A DNA stretch of 64,000 bases from Verrucomicrobiia bacterium (GTDB taxonomy: Bacteria > Verrucomicrobiota > Verrucomicrobiia > Verrucomicrobiales > DEV007). Each line of letters opens with the position of its first letter. The first letter of the stretch is position 1. Both the position numbers and the translations under genes were made by a program. The notes beneath the pieces were generated by a model. The model made no database searches and had not been told where the DNA came from. It was given only the letters and a program-made list of their open reading frames with translations. Below, piece by piece: positions 31,901 to 40,330 of this stretch. The stretch is from the NCBI GenBank assembly GCA_030425385.1, contig JAUIAH010000028.1, positions 40,605-104,604 on the forward strand, written 5' to 3'.

Positions 31901-34900
31901 CCAGATAGTGCGCTGGGTTAGAGAGATACGTGTAAGTGGTCACGCGCGCATCGGGATCGGTGACACTGACAAGATCACCATTTGTGTCGTAGCCATAGGT
32001 CCAAACGTCTCCTTCTGGATCGGTGACGGAAGTGATTCTCCCTTGAGCATCTCTCCCAAAGGTCAGCCCTAAGCCCAACGAGTGGTCGACTCCATCTCTT
32101 CCGAGCGTCACGGTATTCCCATGGGCATCCTCCGCCTGCAGAAAGCCTTTGTCTTCATGATAGGTATAACGCTGCCCATTGGGAGCGGTCAGCACATACT
32201 TCGTTGGGTTATACGGCAGGCTGAAGAAGAATAGACCCACAGTGCCATCATCGCGCACTTCCAAGAAGGCACGGTCCCCCTCGGGAACGGTGAGTTGATG
32301 GTAATTGCCAGTGTCTGGTTCGAACACTGCCTTATAAATTGCCCCAAAGGCCGAAGCCGCCCCTGGTTCGGGCATGAATGTGAACCCCAGCCGCTCTCCC
32401 GTTGGTGCTGTGATGTAGACACGCGTTCCCACTCGAAAAGGCGTGGCTCCGAAGATGCCCGCCACCCCGGTATCAGGCACCGTTTCGCGAATGTCAGGGT
32501 CCTGCAGATCAAGCGACCACCCATAGCCCAATTCACCATCCTCTTCGGCTTGGATCGAATCGTAAACGCGTGTGAATGTGAGAGGAAAGCCTGCCAGATT
32601 CACCGAAATATCATTAAACTCCAGCCGATTACGCCCCAGCTTCGACTCGCCGACAACATTTAATGGCAGAGGCTCCGCCCAGCCCAAGCCGATGTCATTC
32701 CAAGCGACCACGCGAAGGAGGTAGCTGTTATTCTTCAACATAGTGCCATCAAACGTGGCGATCACCGAGGAAGTGTTGATGGGATCGGTCCCTTCAGCGA
32801 TCCGTTTCCAATCGGGATCAGGCGCGTTGAGATAGTTGAGGTCTACCTGATCCGCGCGAGCGTATTCCACATACCATTCACGAAGCGGACGCGCCGACGT
32901 AATCGTTCCGACGATATCCTTTGTCAGCATGACGTCCTCATTCTGCGACGGCGAGTCAATCACCACCTGAGGCCGAAGATCTGCCTCGACGACATTCTTT
33001 GCTAGCACTTGCCCAAAGCAGGCGTGCTTCGTGGGAGAGTTTTGAGCACAAAGACGGACAAAGTAGATCCCATCAGCCAAGGTGGAGAGGGGAATGGTAC
33101 CGATGGGCTCTGAGTAGACATTGCCACTCCCCGCCGCCACCTGAATGTAATCGGAATCCGCAGCATTGAGATCGTAGGGATCCACGAGATCGACCGGAGC
33201 ATACTCCAATGTCCAAGAGGTCACCGCCGGATCGCCCACCATTTCCGCAATGATTTCCACATCAGCCGAGGACACGGTTCCTGGACCGGGCGTGAGGATG
33301 CGCGCATTGGGGACCGTCGCATCCGAAGCGAATCCTGGTCCCAGGTCACTCGCGTCGAACGGAAACGAGCCATCGGGATGGAGTATGTAGTAGCGGGCTT
33401 TCGCCGTTGCCGATTGCCCTCCCGTATCAGTCGTAGACGCTTCCAGAATCACCGTTCCGGGATTCGTTAGGTTCACAGTCGCTTCATTGTCCGCGTTTAG
33501 CGCGACCGTCTGCCCATTGACTTTAAGGGAGACACTGGCAATCCCCAAATCATCAAAGGCATTGACCCTAGCAGTCATCGTTTCGCCAGCACGAAAGCCC
33601 TCCGTGCTTGGCATGTCGTCGCGTCCATTGACGAGGATGCCAGGTGGGAGATCGCGGAAATAACGTCCAAAGTCTTTGTCTTCAAACACCTCCGTCGACA
33701 GGATGGAAACCACATGAGCCGAGGGGTCTGGAAGTGCGGTGTTCACCGCTTCCACCCCGACGAGTTCGAAGCCTTTCCTCGATCCTTTCAGATCCATTCC
33801 CACACACTCGACAAAGTGTACGGGACCAGTAATCCCATGGTCTGAGAGATCGATCGCAATGATGTTATCATTCTCTTCGATGGTTCCCAAGGAGGTCATG
33901 GAATCCGCATCTGGCCCGACCAGAAGCTCGGCTTGCTCCCCTGCCGTCCGGCTATCAATCGAATAGACCAATAGATCGGGGCCGGGCCCATCCACAATAG
34001 CTTCATCAAACCGCATCATGACACGGGCTCCCAATGGGAGAGTGATAAACTCGCTGCCGAGCGTTGCAAAGGTTGAGAATCGATTACGAACTCCGATGGG
34101 TTTGACCAGAATGGCCCCCGGATCCACCAAGTCGACAGACGCCCCAAAGTCGATGTTCCTCCATTCGCCAGGCCAATCGGAGGCCAGATGGCCATAAGGC
34201 ACATCGCGGTCTCCCAGTCCGGGGGCGGCGTGCGTGTAGTCTGTCACTTCGTCAGGGAGCAAGTCCTCGGCATCGACTCTACCATTGGCGGGAAAGGTTT
34301 GAACCATCGGAGCGGTCAAGACCTGGCGCACATGATAGACACCGGGCTGCACGGCAAGGAACTCGTAGTTTCCTGACGCATCGGTCATCTCCACGCGCTC
34401 ATTCTCATCCAGCGTTCGATTGTAGTTGCTGTCCAAATAGACGGCCACGCCTTCAGCTGCCACGCCATCGCTGAGCTCACCATCGCCATTCAAGTCATTG
34501 ACCAAAGTGCCGCGTATGGTGCCCCCGGCCGGATTGGGAACCAGAGGATCGGTGAAATAGACACACACTTCATCTCCGTCTGAAAGCCCATCGCCATCGG
34601 TATCCAAGAGGTCAGAGCGCGTCCCCAGCATGACTTCCTCAATGGAAGACAACCCGTCACCGTCCCCATCGAGAGGTGCGCGTACATCGAGACGATAGAA
34701 ATGGCGATCCTCATTCGCCGTCGCATAGCTGCGCTCTTTCAGCAGCCCATCACCGGAAACGAGCTCCAGCGCAATGAATGATTGCTCCAGGCTGGGAGTC
34801 TCCATGACTGCGTACTCAGCCCCCAACACGGACTCCCACGAGAGGGTGAGTTCCTCGGCGGCCACATCGAGCGCATGATTCAGCTCGAATTTCGACTCGG

Positions 34901-35090
34901 GATCGAACGGATTGGTCCCCGCATAGTACTCTTCGCGAGCCGTGCGATTGTCGAAATCGTGGTCCACGTCCAGTTCCCACGCCTGAAGCCCAGCAGACTT
35001 GAGCCAGTAGGAGCCAGGGTCAAGTTGAGCAACGACTGAAGGCGTGATCCCCACCGCACACGCCAGCATTCCAAGATAGAGTCCTTTCAT
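28974..35090 (-). CDS. RHS/YD-repeat surface protein with variable C-terminus
   Basis: 2038 aa with signal peptide MKGLYLGMLACAVGITPSVVA. In order: Ca-binding thrombospondin-3-like repeats (DGDGDGLSS, DTDGDGLSD, about 140-175), an SdrD-type B domain (IRGTLVNDLNGDGELSDGVA), Ig-like domains, then RHS repeats (Y.YD..GN....D) over about 1000-1800. The conserved core RFTQEDPIRMHGGDFNLYRY and SFTDPLG follows. After DPLG come about 130 residues without a family I recognise. In polymorphic RHS toxins this tip is the effector. No immunity gene is evident, so a structural role is equally possible. Confidence 0.9.
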   Translation of the reverse strand: MKGLYLGMLACAVGITPSVVAQLDPGSYWLKSAGLQAWELDVDHDFDNRTAREEYYAGTNPFDPESKFELNHALDVAAEELTLSWESVLGAEYAVMETPSLEQSFIALELVSGDGLLKERSYATANEDRHFYRLDVRAPLDGDGDGLSSIEEVMLGTRSDLLDTDGDGLSDGDEVCVYFTDPLVPNPAGGTIRGTLVNDLNGDGELSDGVAAEGVAVYLDSNYNRTLDENERVEMTDASGNYEFLAVQPGVYHVRQVLTAPMVQTFPANGRVDAEDLLPDEVTDYTHAAPGLGDRDVPYGHLASDWPGEWRNIDFGASVDLVDPGAILVKPIGVRNRFSTFATLGSEFITLPLGARVMMRFDEAIVDGPGPDLLVYSIDSRTAGEQAELLVGPDADSMTSLGTIEENDNIIAIDLSDHGITGPVHFVECVGMDLKGSRKGFELVGVEAVNTALPDPSAHVVSILSTEVFEDKDFGRYFRDLPPGILVNGRDDMPSTEGFRAGETMTARVNAFDDLGIASVSLKVNGQTVALNADNEATVNLTNPGTVILEASTTDTGGQSATAKARYYILHPDGSFPFDASDLGPGFASDATVPNARILTPGPGTVSSADVEIIAEMVGDPAVTSWTLEYAPVDLVDPYDLNAADSDYIQVAAGSGNVYSEPIGTIPLSTLADGIYFVRLCAQNSPTKHACFGQVLAKNVVEADLRPQVVIDSPSQNEDVMLTKDIVGTITSARPLREWYVEYARADQVDLNYLNAPDPDWKRIAEGTDPINTSSVIATFDGTMLKNNSYLLRVVAWNDIGLGWAEPLPLNVVGESKLGRNRLEFNDISVNLAGFPLTFTRVYDSIQAEEDGELGYGWSLDLQDPDIRETVPDTGVAGIFGATPFRVGTRVYITAPTGERLGFTFMPEPGAASAFGAIYKAVFEPDTGNYHQLTVPEGDRAFLEVRDDGTVGLFFFSLPYNPTKYVLTAPNGQRYTYHEDKGFLQAEDAHGNTVTLGRDGVDHSLGLGLTFGRDAQGRITSVTDPEGDVWTYGYDTNGDLVSVTDPDARVTTYTYLSNPAHYLDGIMDPLGRMPVRYEYDNDSGRLIATIDEAGNRHEVNWDPASFTGSVTDRRGNTTNVVYNERGNVIQRTDPMGNVTTLEYGDPANPDKQTAVIDARGERYEMTYNERGQLTRYKLPLTTGIAGANRLDYTYDDAGNLTKVRDFRNRVWDFEYDEMGKLTKYDPPTAQAENNRYSPEGLLIASEDDTGSGYALNYRYDANGLFAGVSDTIGYDVAVEFTKSGQPKGGTDARGQDYAFVYDRSGVPLDQEDPNGNSLTAVEQPDGSYERTDRLGNTDSLKVSSDGVLESYTMSNGKQIIPSYDPNRNLSTITDPNNNMTTYGYDAMNRVTSLTDDAGGIATAAYDAVGNVSEMVNRNGLRRTFVYDENRRLQFERWHDGTGAVVREMELTYSGGSGALDKVIDTQGTTVHTIDFGGTTPRPNNAVTSYHGQVNWRIEYNWTERGDATPSADRVILRANGVEIGRLEADYFGGRTSHHRWERPGTGGKNNVIQVRRNDDGTINHLHRKIGTGGTTHSISRYTYDSTGRIASIRHEDSAGALLDPASELVYARDAENRLTSVTQAANAATYAYDGMGQMTSATHTKASYPDETYSYDDAGNRTSSHVLTTAAVIGDANRITSIGNLSFLYDAEGNITRRTDTTTGEETHFAYDHRNRLIEATVHPSNGAAASDVLRFDYDFFDRMIWREINGTVTWIVHDRYMPIAEFADGADEPSAMYFYEVDQVDRVHGVWREATGERWFLQDHLGSIRGITDENGALLSWVDYDAFGNLQPGNTPAADEPVRFGARPYLSEIGLYDNRMRFYDPLIGRFTQEDPIRMHGGDFNLYRYVGNNPGSFTDPLGTTAALEQGLFDANLALVETLCSLSECVGNLWGGVVKGVINVESTDPLGDSVDCVIDLIPIPDWPPSACEYVKGKVEDYLDDKRDEAIGGVWKFLAGSGGDAAKEASGKVFKIIDVVVECGKNVGIETGEEEIGCSK

Positions 35091-35182
35091 ACTAATGAAA
35101 GGTAGGGAGCCTCTCTCGAAATCCTTACACCCAAATCACCGATCCACCCGAAAAGGGACGCGATTGCTCACTCGCTGCCACT

Positions 35183-35198
35183 CAGGGAGCCCTGAGGC
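35183..35198. terminator. Short perfect hairpin between infA and RHS gene
   Basis: CTCAGGG/CCCTGAG with two loop bases, located just after the infA stop on the minus strand. No T-run. Terminator-like. Confidence 0.4.
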
Positions 35199-35222
35199 GG
35201 CCACGTCCGATCCTCCCGCTGA

Positions 35223-35549
35223 CTAGCGGAGTCGGAAGACGATCCGAGCCTTGTCGGTATCGTAGGGAGACATTTCCAGTTTCACCCGGTCTCCAATGAC
35301 GAGACGAATGAACCGTTTGCGCATCTTCCCGGAAATGTGAGCCAATACAACGTGTTCTGTCCCATCAAGTTTCACACGAAACATGGTGCCCGCGAGAACC
35401 GCAGTGATGGTTCCCTCGACCTCAAAGCACTCCTCAGCGGGATCCTTATCAGGATTGGACTTGCGAGGGCGTTCTAGGTCGAAACGGCGTCGGCGACGCC
35501 CGCCTCCACCTCTCCCTCGATTGGAAGATTTCTTCTTCTTTGGCGGCAT
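35223..35549 (-). CDS. infA: Translation initiation factor IF-1 with basic N-terminal extension
   Basis: 108 aa from the ATG at 35549. The OB-fold core (FEVEGTITAVLAGTMFRVKL, VLAHISGKMRKRFIRLVIGD, then RVKLEMSPYD) is IF-1, which binds the ribosomal A site. Ordinary IF-1 is about 72 aa. Here some 40 residues rich in Lys, Arg and Gly precede the core (PKKKKSSNRGRGGGGRRRRR). An earlier in-frame start is less likely. The extension may bind rRNA or the factor may be a specialised paralogue. Confidence 0.9.
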   Translation of the reverse strand: MPPKKKKSSNRGRGGGGRRRRRFDLERPRKSNPDKDPAEECFEVEGTITAVLAGTMFRVKLDGTEHVVLAHISGKMRKRFIRLVIGDRVKLEMSPYDTDKARIVFRLR

Positions 35550-35635
35550 AAGTGAAAGATGAGCAGCACTCAACCGAGCGCCGCGAGGTGCGGACCATGC
35601 CGAAGAATCGCGTCTTTGCAATGCCCATTTGCAAT

Positions 35636-35965
35636 TCAGAGCAGTTGCCGGCCATTTCGTAGCCCCATCGCGCTCACGCGGCTCTGGGTACGCGCCGCCA
35701 CTTGATCAATGTAATTCTGCCACTGCATGGGTCTGAGCACCTGCCGATCAGACGAAAGTGGCTCGACAATCTCCCAGCCGAACTCTGATCGGCGGTGACC
35801 GTAATCCAGCCGATAGATCCAGGCCCCAAACTCGTCTTTCCGCCAAAGTGCCGGGTCATTTCCAGGCACTCGCTCTCCATTCTCCCAGGCGGCATCTTGC
35901 CAATCACGAGCCAAGCCAGCCGACCGCCATTCTGAAACGGACTCCTCCATCGCAAGCGTCGCCAT
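35636..35965 (-). CDS. Degenerate HNH-fold protein
   Basis: 109 aa starting at the ATG that overlaps the upstream stop (TGATG at 35963-35967), a translational coupling that fixes the start. The segment WRKDEFGAWIYRLDYGHRRSEFGWEI followed by LRPMQWQNYI matches a small HNH nuclease family. There the next residues should be DHI.P and GG, but here WEIVEPL replaces the catalytic DH. So the fold is likely kept and activity lost. Function unknown. Confidence 0.7.
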   Translation of the reverse strand: MATLAMEESVSEWRSAGLARDWQDAAWENGERVPGNDPALWRKDEFGAWIYRLDYGHRRSEFGWEIVEPLSSDRQVLRPMQWQNYIDQVAARTQSRVSAMGLRNGRQLL

Positions 35966-36414
35966 CAGCCCCGCGTCCAGGTCTGTCCGCGTTGCCGCCC
36001 CTTGGACCACACACACGTCCCCGGGCCAAAGAAGAAGACCATGACGATCAGCGCGAACATGGGAGCGTGCTCCACAATCCGGCGGAAGAAAGGCCCCGCC
36101 TCAGCGTGCGCCACCCACCAAAGAAACAGCAGGAGCACGATTTGCACGAGGGCGGCGAAGTGATGCGCCCATCCAGAAATCAACCACAGCGCCATGAGGC
36201 AGCACAGGGCTCCAAGAATGAGGGAGAACACCTGGGGATTGACCCCTAACGAAGTGGCAAGACCATCAGCTCGTGTTCCGGCGCCCAATTCCTGAAGAAA
36301 GACACCATCGCGCACGCCCCAGAAGAGCCACACCGCGGCCAACACCAACCGAAGAATAAAGATGGTGCTACGACCGAGTCGAGGGGCTTGACTATCCTTG
36401 GCTAACGAGATCAT
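35965..36414 (-). CDS. DoxX-like membrane protein
   Basis: 149 aa with four hydrophobic helices (FILRLVLAAVWLFWGV, VFSLILGALCCLMALWLISG, FAALVQIVLLLFLWWV, MFALIVMVFFF). Length and spacing fit the DoxX-like family of small inner-membrane proteins, whose substrate is unknown. Coupled by overlap to the degenerate HNH gene. Confidence 0.7.
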   Translation of the reverse strand: MISLAKDSQAPRLGRSTIFILRLVLAAVWLFWGVRDGVFLQELGAGTRADGLATSLGVNPQVFSLILGALCCLMALWLISGWAHHFAALVQIVLLLFLWWVAHAEAGPFFRRIVEHAPMFALIVMVFFFGPGTCVWSKGRQRGQTWTRG

Positions 36415-36520
36415 TCGGCCGAAGACTAAGGCTCATTCGTCGCGCTTTCCAAGTCGTATTTCCCGCAATTAGACGCCCTCACCATTGGCAAGGACGCGCA
36501 TCTGGGCCAGGCTCTGCGCC

Positions 36521-37105
36521 ATGGCCGAGCCTCACCCTATCACTCCTCTCATCCGAAGCCGTCGGAGCGTGAAACCAACCCTGATGTGCCCGGATCCCGT
36601 TCCCCGGGAGCTCCTGGAGGAAATCTTGGAGAATGCCAACTGGGCCCCTACTCACGGCATGACGGAGCCCTGGCGATTTCAACTCTTCGTTTCAGAGGGG
36701 TCTCGACAACGCTTGGCAGAAGCCTTGCAGCAGCTCTATCAAGCACACACGCCCGAAGATCAATTCCGTCCCGAGAAATTCGAAAAGCTTGGTCGCAATC
36801 CGCTCCTTGCTCCTGTCATCATCACCATCGGCATGCACCCCGATCCCACAGGGAAGATTCCTGAAATCGAGGAGATCGCCGCCGTGGCCTGTGCGGTGCA
36901 GAACATGCATCTGACCGCCGCCGCCCACGGTCTGGGTGGTTTCTGGTCCTCGCCCGCGGTCGTCTACACAGACGCCATGCGAAGCTTTCTGGAAATGCCA
37001 GAGGGCGATCGCTGCCTGGGGCTCTTCTACCTCGGTTGGCCACAGGAAGGGCTCGAACTTGCGAGCCGCCGAGGACCCGTGGCTCAGAAATCCAGGTGGC
37101 AATAG
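36521..37105 (+). CDS. Nitroreductase-family flavoprotein
   Basis: 194 aa from the ATG at 36521 (MAEPHPITPLIRSRRSVKP). FMN-binding signatures: RSRRSVKP near the start, ANWAPTHGMTEPWRF, and HLTAAAHGLGGFWSSP. Uses NAD(P)H and FMN to reduce nitro compounds or quinones. Length fits the single-domain YdjA-type subgroup. Its 3' end overlaps the convergent aldehyde dehydrogenase by 22 bp. Confidence 0.9.
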   Translation: MAEPHPITPLIRSRRSVKPTLMCPDPVPRELLEEILENANWAPTHGMTEPWRFQLFVSEGSRQRLAEALQQLYQAHTPEDQFRPEKFEKLGRNPLLAPVIITIGMHPDPTGKIPEIEEIAAVACAVQNMHLTAAAHGLGGFWSSPAVVYTDAMRSFLEMPEGDRCLGLFYLGWPQEGLELASRRGPVAQKSRWQ

Positions 37106-38574
37106 GCAGCCAACCCGTGGCGTCCCCCTTCCCGACCAAATCCACTCTCCTGATACCCCCCAAAGGGACTGGCCGGATCAAATTGGTTGTAGGTATTGGC
37201 CCAAAGCACGCCGCCTTTGAGTCCCTGCGCCATGGCAAAGATCTTGCTCCCTTTCTGCGTCCACACGCCCGCGCTGAGACCGTAGGGCGTGTTGTTTGCC
37301 CGCTCCAAGGCTTCCTTGGGTGTGCGGAAGGTCATGACGCTGAGCACAGGGCCAAAGATCTCTTCTCTCGCGATGGTTTGTTCCCCGGTGACATCCGTGA
37401 AGATGCTAGGGGCAAACCAATACCCTTTCTCTGGCAATGACACCGTTGAAGACTGGATCAGGGTGGCGCCTTCCTCACAGCCGCAAGCCACGTGTCCTCG
37501 AATCCGCTCCAACTGCTCCCGCGAATTGATCGCGCCCACATCCGTGTTCTTGTCTAACGGATTCCCCACCCGCAAGGTTTGTAGGCGATTCGTCAAGCGC
37601 GTCATCACGTCATCCACGATGCTCTCTTGCACAAAGAGACGTGATCCCGCGCAACACACATGCCCTTGATTGAAGAAGATGCCTCGAATCACGCCTTCCA
37701 CCGCCTGATCGATCGCGGCGTCATCCATGAGAATATGCGCCGCTTTCCCGCCTAACTCCAAGGTTAAGCGCTTGGAACTGCCCGCCACTTCCCGCGCGAT
37801 CTGTTTCCCGACTTCCGTCGATCCCGTGAAGGCAATTTTATCAATGCCAGGATGCTTGACCAATGCCGCGCCCGTCTCCCCATGGCCCGTGACCACATTC
37901 ACCACTCCGGGAGGCAAATCAGCCTCCTCGCAGAGGCGCATGAGATGGAGTGCCGTTAGGGATGTGGTCTCGGCTGGCTTGAGCACCACCGTATTCCCAC
38001 AGGCCAAGGCTGGCGCGAGTTTCCAGGCTGCCATGAGCAGTGGGAAATTCCATGGAATGATCTGCCCACAAACACCGACGGGACGTGGGTTTCGGTTAGG
38101 GAAAGCGTAGTTAAGCTTGTCCGCCCACCCCGCGTGATAGAAGAAATGCGCCGCCACCAGCGGAAGATCGATGTCGCGACTTTCCTTGATTGGCTTCCCG
38201 CCATCCAGCGACTCTAGCACGGCCAACTCTCGCGCACGCTCCTGGATGATGCGGGCGAGGCGAAAGAGAAACTTGCCACGCTCCCGGGCAGGCATCGGCC
38301 CCCAAGTCTTATCGTACGCCTTGCGAGCCGCTTTCACCGCGCGATCAACGTCTTTGTGAGAGCCTTCCGCCACGTCTGCCAACGTGTCTTCATTGGCCGG
38401 GTTGGCAGTGGAAAAGTAGGTCCCCTCTTCAGGAGCTTTCCATTTGCCGTTGATGAAATGGTCGTAGCGTTCCCGCAATGTCAACGCGCCCAGGCTCTCC
38501 GGGGCAGGCGCGTATTCCCACGCATTCCCGAACTGCAGTTCAGGACGCGAGACCGAGGAGGAAGAATCAGACAT
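37084..38574 (-). CDS. NAD(P)-dependent aldehyde dehydrogenase
   Basis: 496 aa, full length. Catalytic Glu in LTLELGGKAA (about 273) and Cys in FFNQGHVCCAG (about 307). The Rossmann motif FTGSTEVGK and PWNFPLLMAAWKLAPAL are standard. 30 bp downstream of deoC on the same strand, so a joint transcript is probable. DeoC releases acetaldehyde, which this enzyme could oxidise. Confidence 0.93.
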   Translation of the reverse strand: MSDSSSSVSRPELQFGNAWEYAPAPESLGALTLRERYDHFINGKWKAPEEGTYFSTANPANEDTLADVAEGSHKDVDRAVKAARKAYDKTWGPMPARERGKFLFRLARIIQERARELAVLESLDGGKPIKESRDIDLPLVAAHFFYHAGWADKLNYAFPNRNPRPVGVCGQIIPWNFPLLMAAWKLAPALACGNTVVLKPAETTSLTALHLMRLCEEADLPPGVVNVVTGHGETGAALVKHPGIDKIAFTGSTEVGKQIAREVAGSSKRLTLELGGKAAHILMDDAAIDQAVEGVIRGIFFNQGHVCCAGSRLFVQESIVDDVMTRLTNRLQTLRVGNPLDKNTDVGAINSREQLERIRGHVACGCEEGATLIQSSTVSLPEKGYWFAPSIFTDVTGEQTIAREEIFGPVLSVMTFRTPKEALERANNTPYGLSAGVWTQKGSKIFAMAQGLKGGVLWANTYNQFDPASPFGGYQESGFGREGGRHGLAAYCHLDF

Positions 38575-38604
38575 AGCGCTTCAGTCAGTCAAACAAACAA
38601 TCAG

Positions 38605-39561
38605 TTAGGAAAGGGAATGATAGTCGGCACTTTGATAGGGTCCATCTTGGAGCTTGGCGATTTGGAAACACACGTCCGTGAGGAGAGAAGACGCCCCGAA
38701 GCGAAACCAATCCGGACTGAGCCAAGCATCTCCCAGCGTCTCCTTCACCATGACCAGATAATGCAGCGCCTCCTTGGCCGTGCGAATGCCCCCGGCAGGC
38801 TTCATGCCGATCATCTGCCCCGTTTCCAAATAATGGTCGCGGATCGCCTCTAACATCACCAGCGTGACGGGCATGGTCGCCGCCGGACTCACTTTCCCCG
38901 TGGAGGTCTTGATGAAATGCGCCCCCGCCCGAATCGCGATAGCGCTAGCAAACCTGACATTGTCATAGGCTTCCAATTCCCCTGTCTCCAGGATGACCTT
39001 CAAATGCGCCTCTCCACAGGCTTCACGCGTTGCGGCGATCTCATCCGCAACCACTTGGTAGCGCCCCGCAAGAAAGGCTCCCCGCGGGATGACCATGTCA
39101 ATCTCGGTCGCGCCATCCTCCACCGCCTGCCGCACTTCGGCGAGCTTCATTTCCAAGGGCACTTGACCACTGGGAAACGCGGTCGCTACCGAGGCAATGG
39201 CGATCGTCGTGCCACGCAACCGCTCCATCGTCTCCCGCACCAGACTCGGGTAGACACACACCGCGGCGCACGGCGGCACCTCATAGCGCGACGCCATCGG
39301 TCGGCGCGCTTTGTGACAAAGATAGGCGATCTTGCCCGGGGTGTCTTTCCCTTCCAGCGTGGTCAGATCCATCATGGAAACGACCCGCCGCAGCCCTGAC
39401 GCTTTGGCGTACTTCTTGATGCTTCTCTTGGTGAAACTGGCCGCGCGCTCATGGACGGCGACGCGATCCACGCTCGGCGCGGTGAGCCGCACGGATTGGC
39501 CATCTATTTGGAGAGTTGCGTCCACAGGTCTCCAGACTCGGAGAGATCCCTTGCAGTTCAA
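38605..39561 (-). CDS. deoC: Deoxyribose-phosphate aldolase
   Basis: 318 aa, class I aldolase that cleaves 2-deoxyribose 5-phosphate into glyceraldehyde 3-phosphate and acetaldehyde. Schiff-base Lys in FIKTSTGK and the second Lys in GMKPAGGI are present, with VCVYPSLV and IDMVIPRG. The length equals the animal-type DERA rather than the 250-260 aa E. coli form. Start is a TTG after AAGGA, somewhat uncertain. Upstream of the aldehyde dehydrogenase. Confidence 0.92.
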   Translation of the reverse strand: MNCKGSLRVWRPVDATLQIDGQSVRLTAPSVDRVAVHERAASFTKRSIKKYAKASGLRRVVSMMDLTTLEGKDTPGKIAYLCHKARRPMASRYEVPPCAAVCVYPSLVRETMERLRGTTIAIASVATAFPSGQVPLEMKLAEVRQAVEDGATEIDMVIPRGAFLAGRYQVVADEIAATREACGEAHLKVILETGELEAYDNVRFASAIAIRAGAHFIKTSTGKVSPAATMPVTLVMLEAIRDHYLETGQMIGMKPAGGIRTAKEALHYLVMVKETLGDAWLSPDWFRFGASSLLTDVCFQIAKLQDGPYQSADYHSLS

Positions 39562-39604
39562 GGAAATCCTTTCGTTCCCCCCTCCCCCTTGCTAGAGGAC
39601 GCCC

Positions 39605-40330
39605 ATGAACACCGTCGATTCTCTCTTCAAAGCCACCCGACGTCTCAACCGTCAGCTGGCCGAGATCAGCATCGGACCCCCTGTCACCCATGTCTACAAC
39701 CCCCTGGAATACGGGTGGGACGCTCACGAAATCTACCTCCAGCGCTTCGCATCCGAACCCAAACGGGTCCTCTTTCTCGGCATGAATCCAGGCCCCTTCG
39801 GCATGGCCCAGACCGCCGTACCCTTCGGCGAGATCGCCGCTGTGCGGGACTGGATGGAAATCGAGGCCCCCATCCGCAAGCCGCCCAACGAGCACCCGAA
39901 ACGCCCCATCACTGGATTCGCCTGCACCCGATCGGAAGTGAGCGGGCGACGCCTTTGGGGGCTCTTCTCCGAGCGCTATCCCCAAGCGAAGGACTTCTTC
40001 AAGGAGCACTTCGTGGCCAACTACTGTCCCCTCGTCTTCATGGAAGAAACCGGCCGCAACCGCACCCCTGACAAATTAGCCAAAGAAGAACGCGAAGCCG
40101 TCCACGCGCAATGCGACGCCTACCTGCGCGAACTCGTCAGAATTCTCCAGCCGGAATGGCTCATCGGTGTGGGCGACTTCGCCCTTGGCCGAGCCACCCG
40201 CGCCTTGGGTGACGCCACCAACGTCCGTCTGGGGAAGGTCCTCCATCCCAGCCCGGCCAGCCCCGCCGCTAATCGCGGCTGGGCCGAACAAGCGACAGCG
40301 CAACTGACAGAGCAAGGCATTTGGAGCTAG
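39605..40330 (+). CDS. SMUG1-type uracil-DNA glycosylase
   Basis: 241 aa. Motif 1 GMNPGPFGMAQTAVPFG (59-75) and motif 2 HPSPASPAANRGW near the C-terminus are diagnostic of single-strand-selective monofunctional uracil-DNA glycosylase, otherwise best known from animals and scattered bacteria. Removes uracil and oxidised pyrimidines in base excision repair. Its stop codon overlaps the convergent helical-repeat gene (CTAG shared). Confidence 0.95.
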   Translation: MNTVDSLFKATRRLNRQLAEISIGPPVTHVYNPLEYGWDAHEIYLQRFASEPKRVLFLGMNPGPFGMAQTAVPFGEIAAVRDWMEIEAPIRKPPNEHPKRPITGFACTRSEVSGRRLWGLFSERYPQAKDFFKEHFVANYCPLVFMEETGRNRTPDKLAKEEREAVHAQCDAYLRELVRILQPEWLIGVGDFALGRATRALGDATNVRLGKVLHPSPASPAANRGWAEQATAQLTEQGIWS

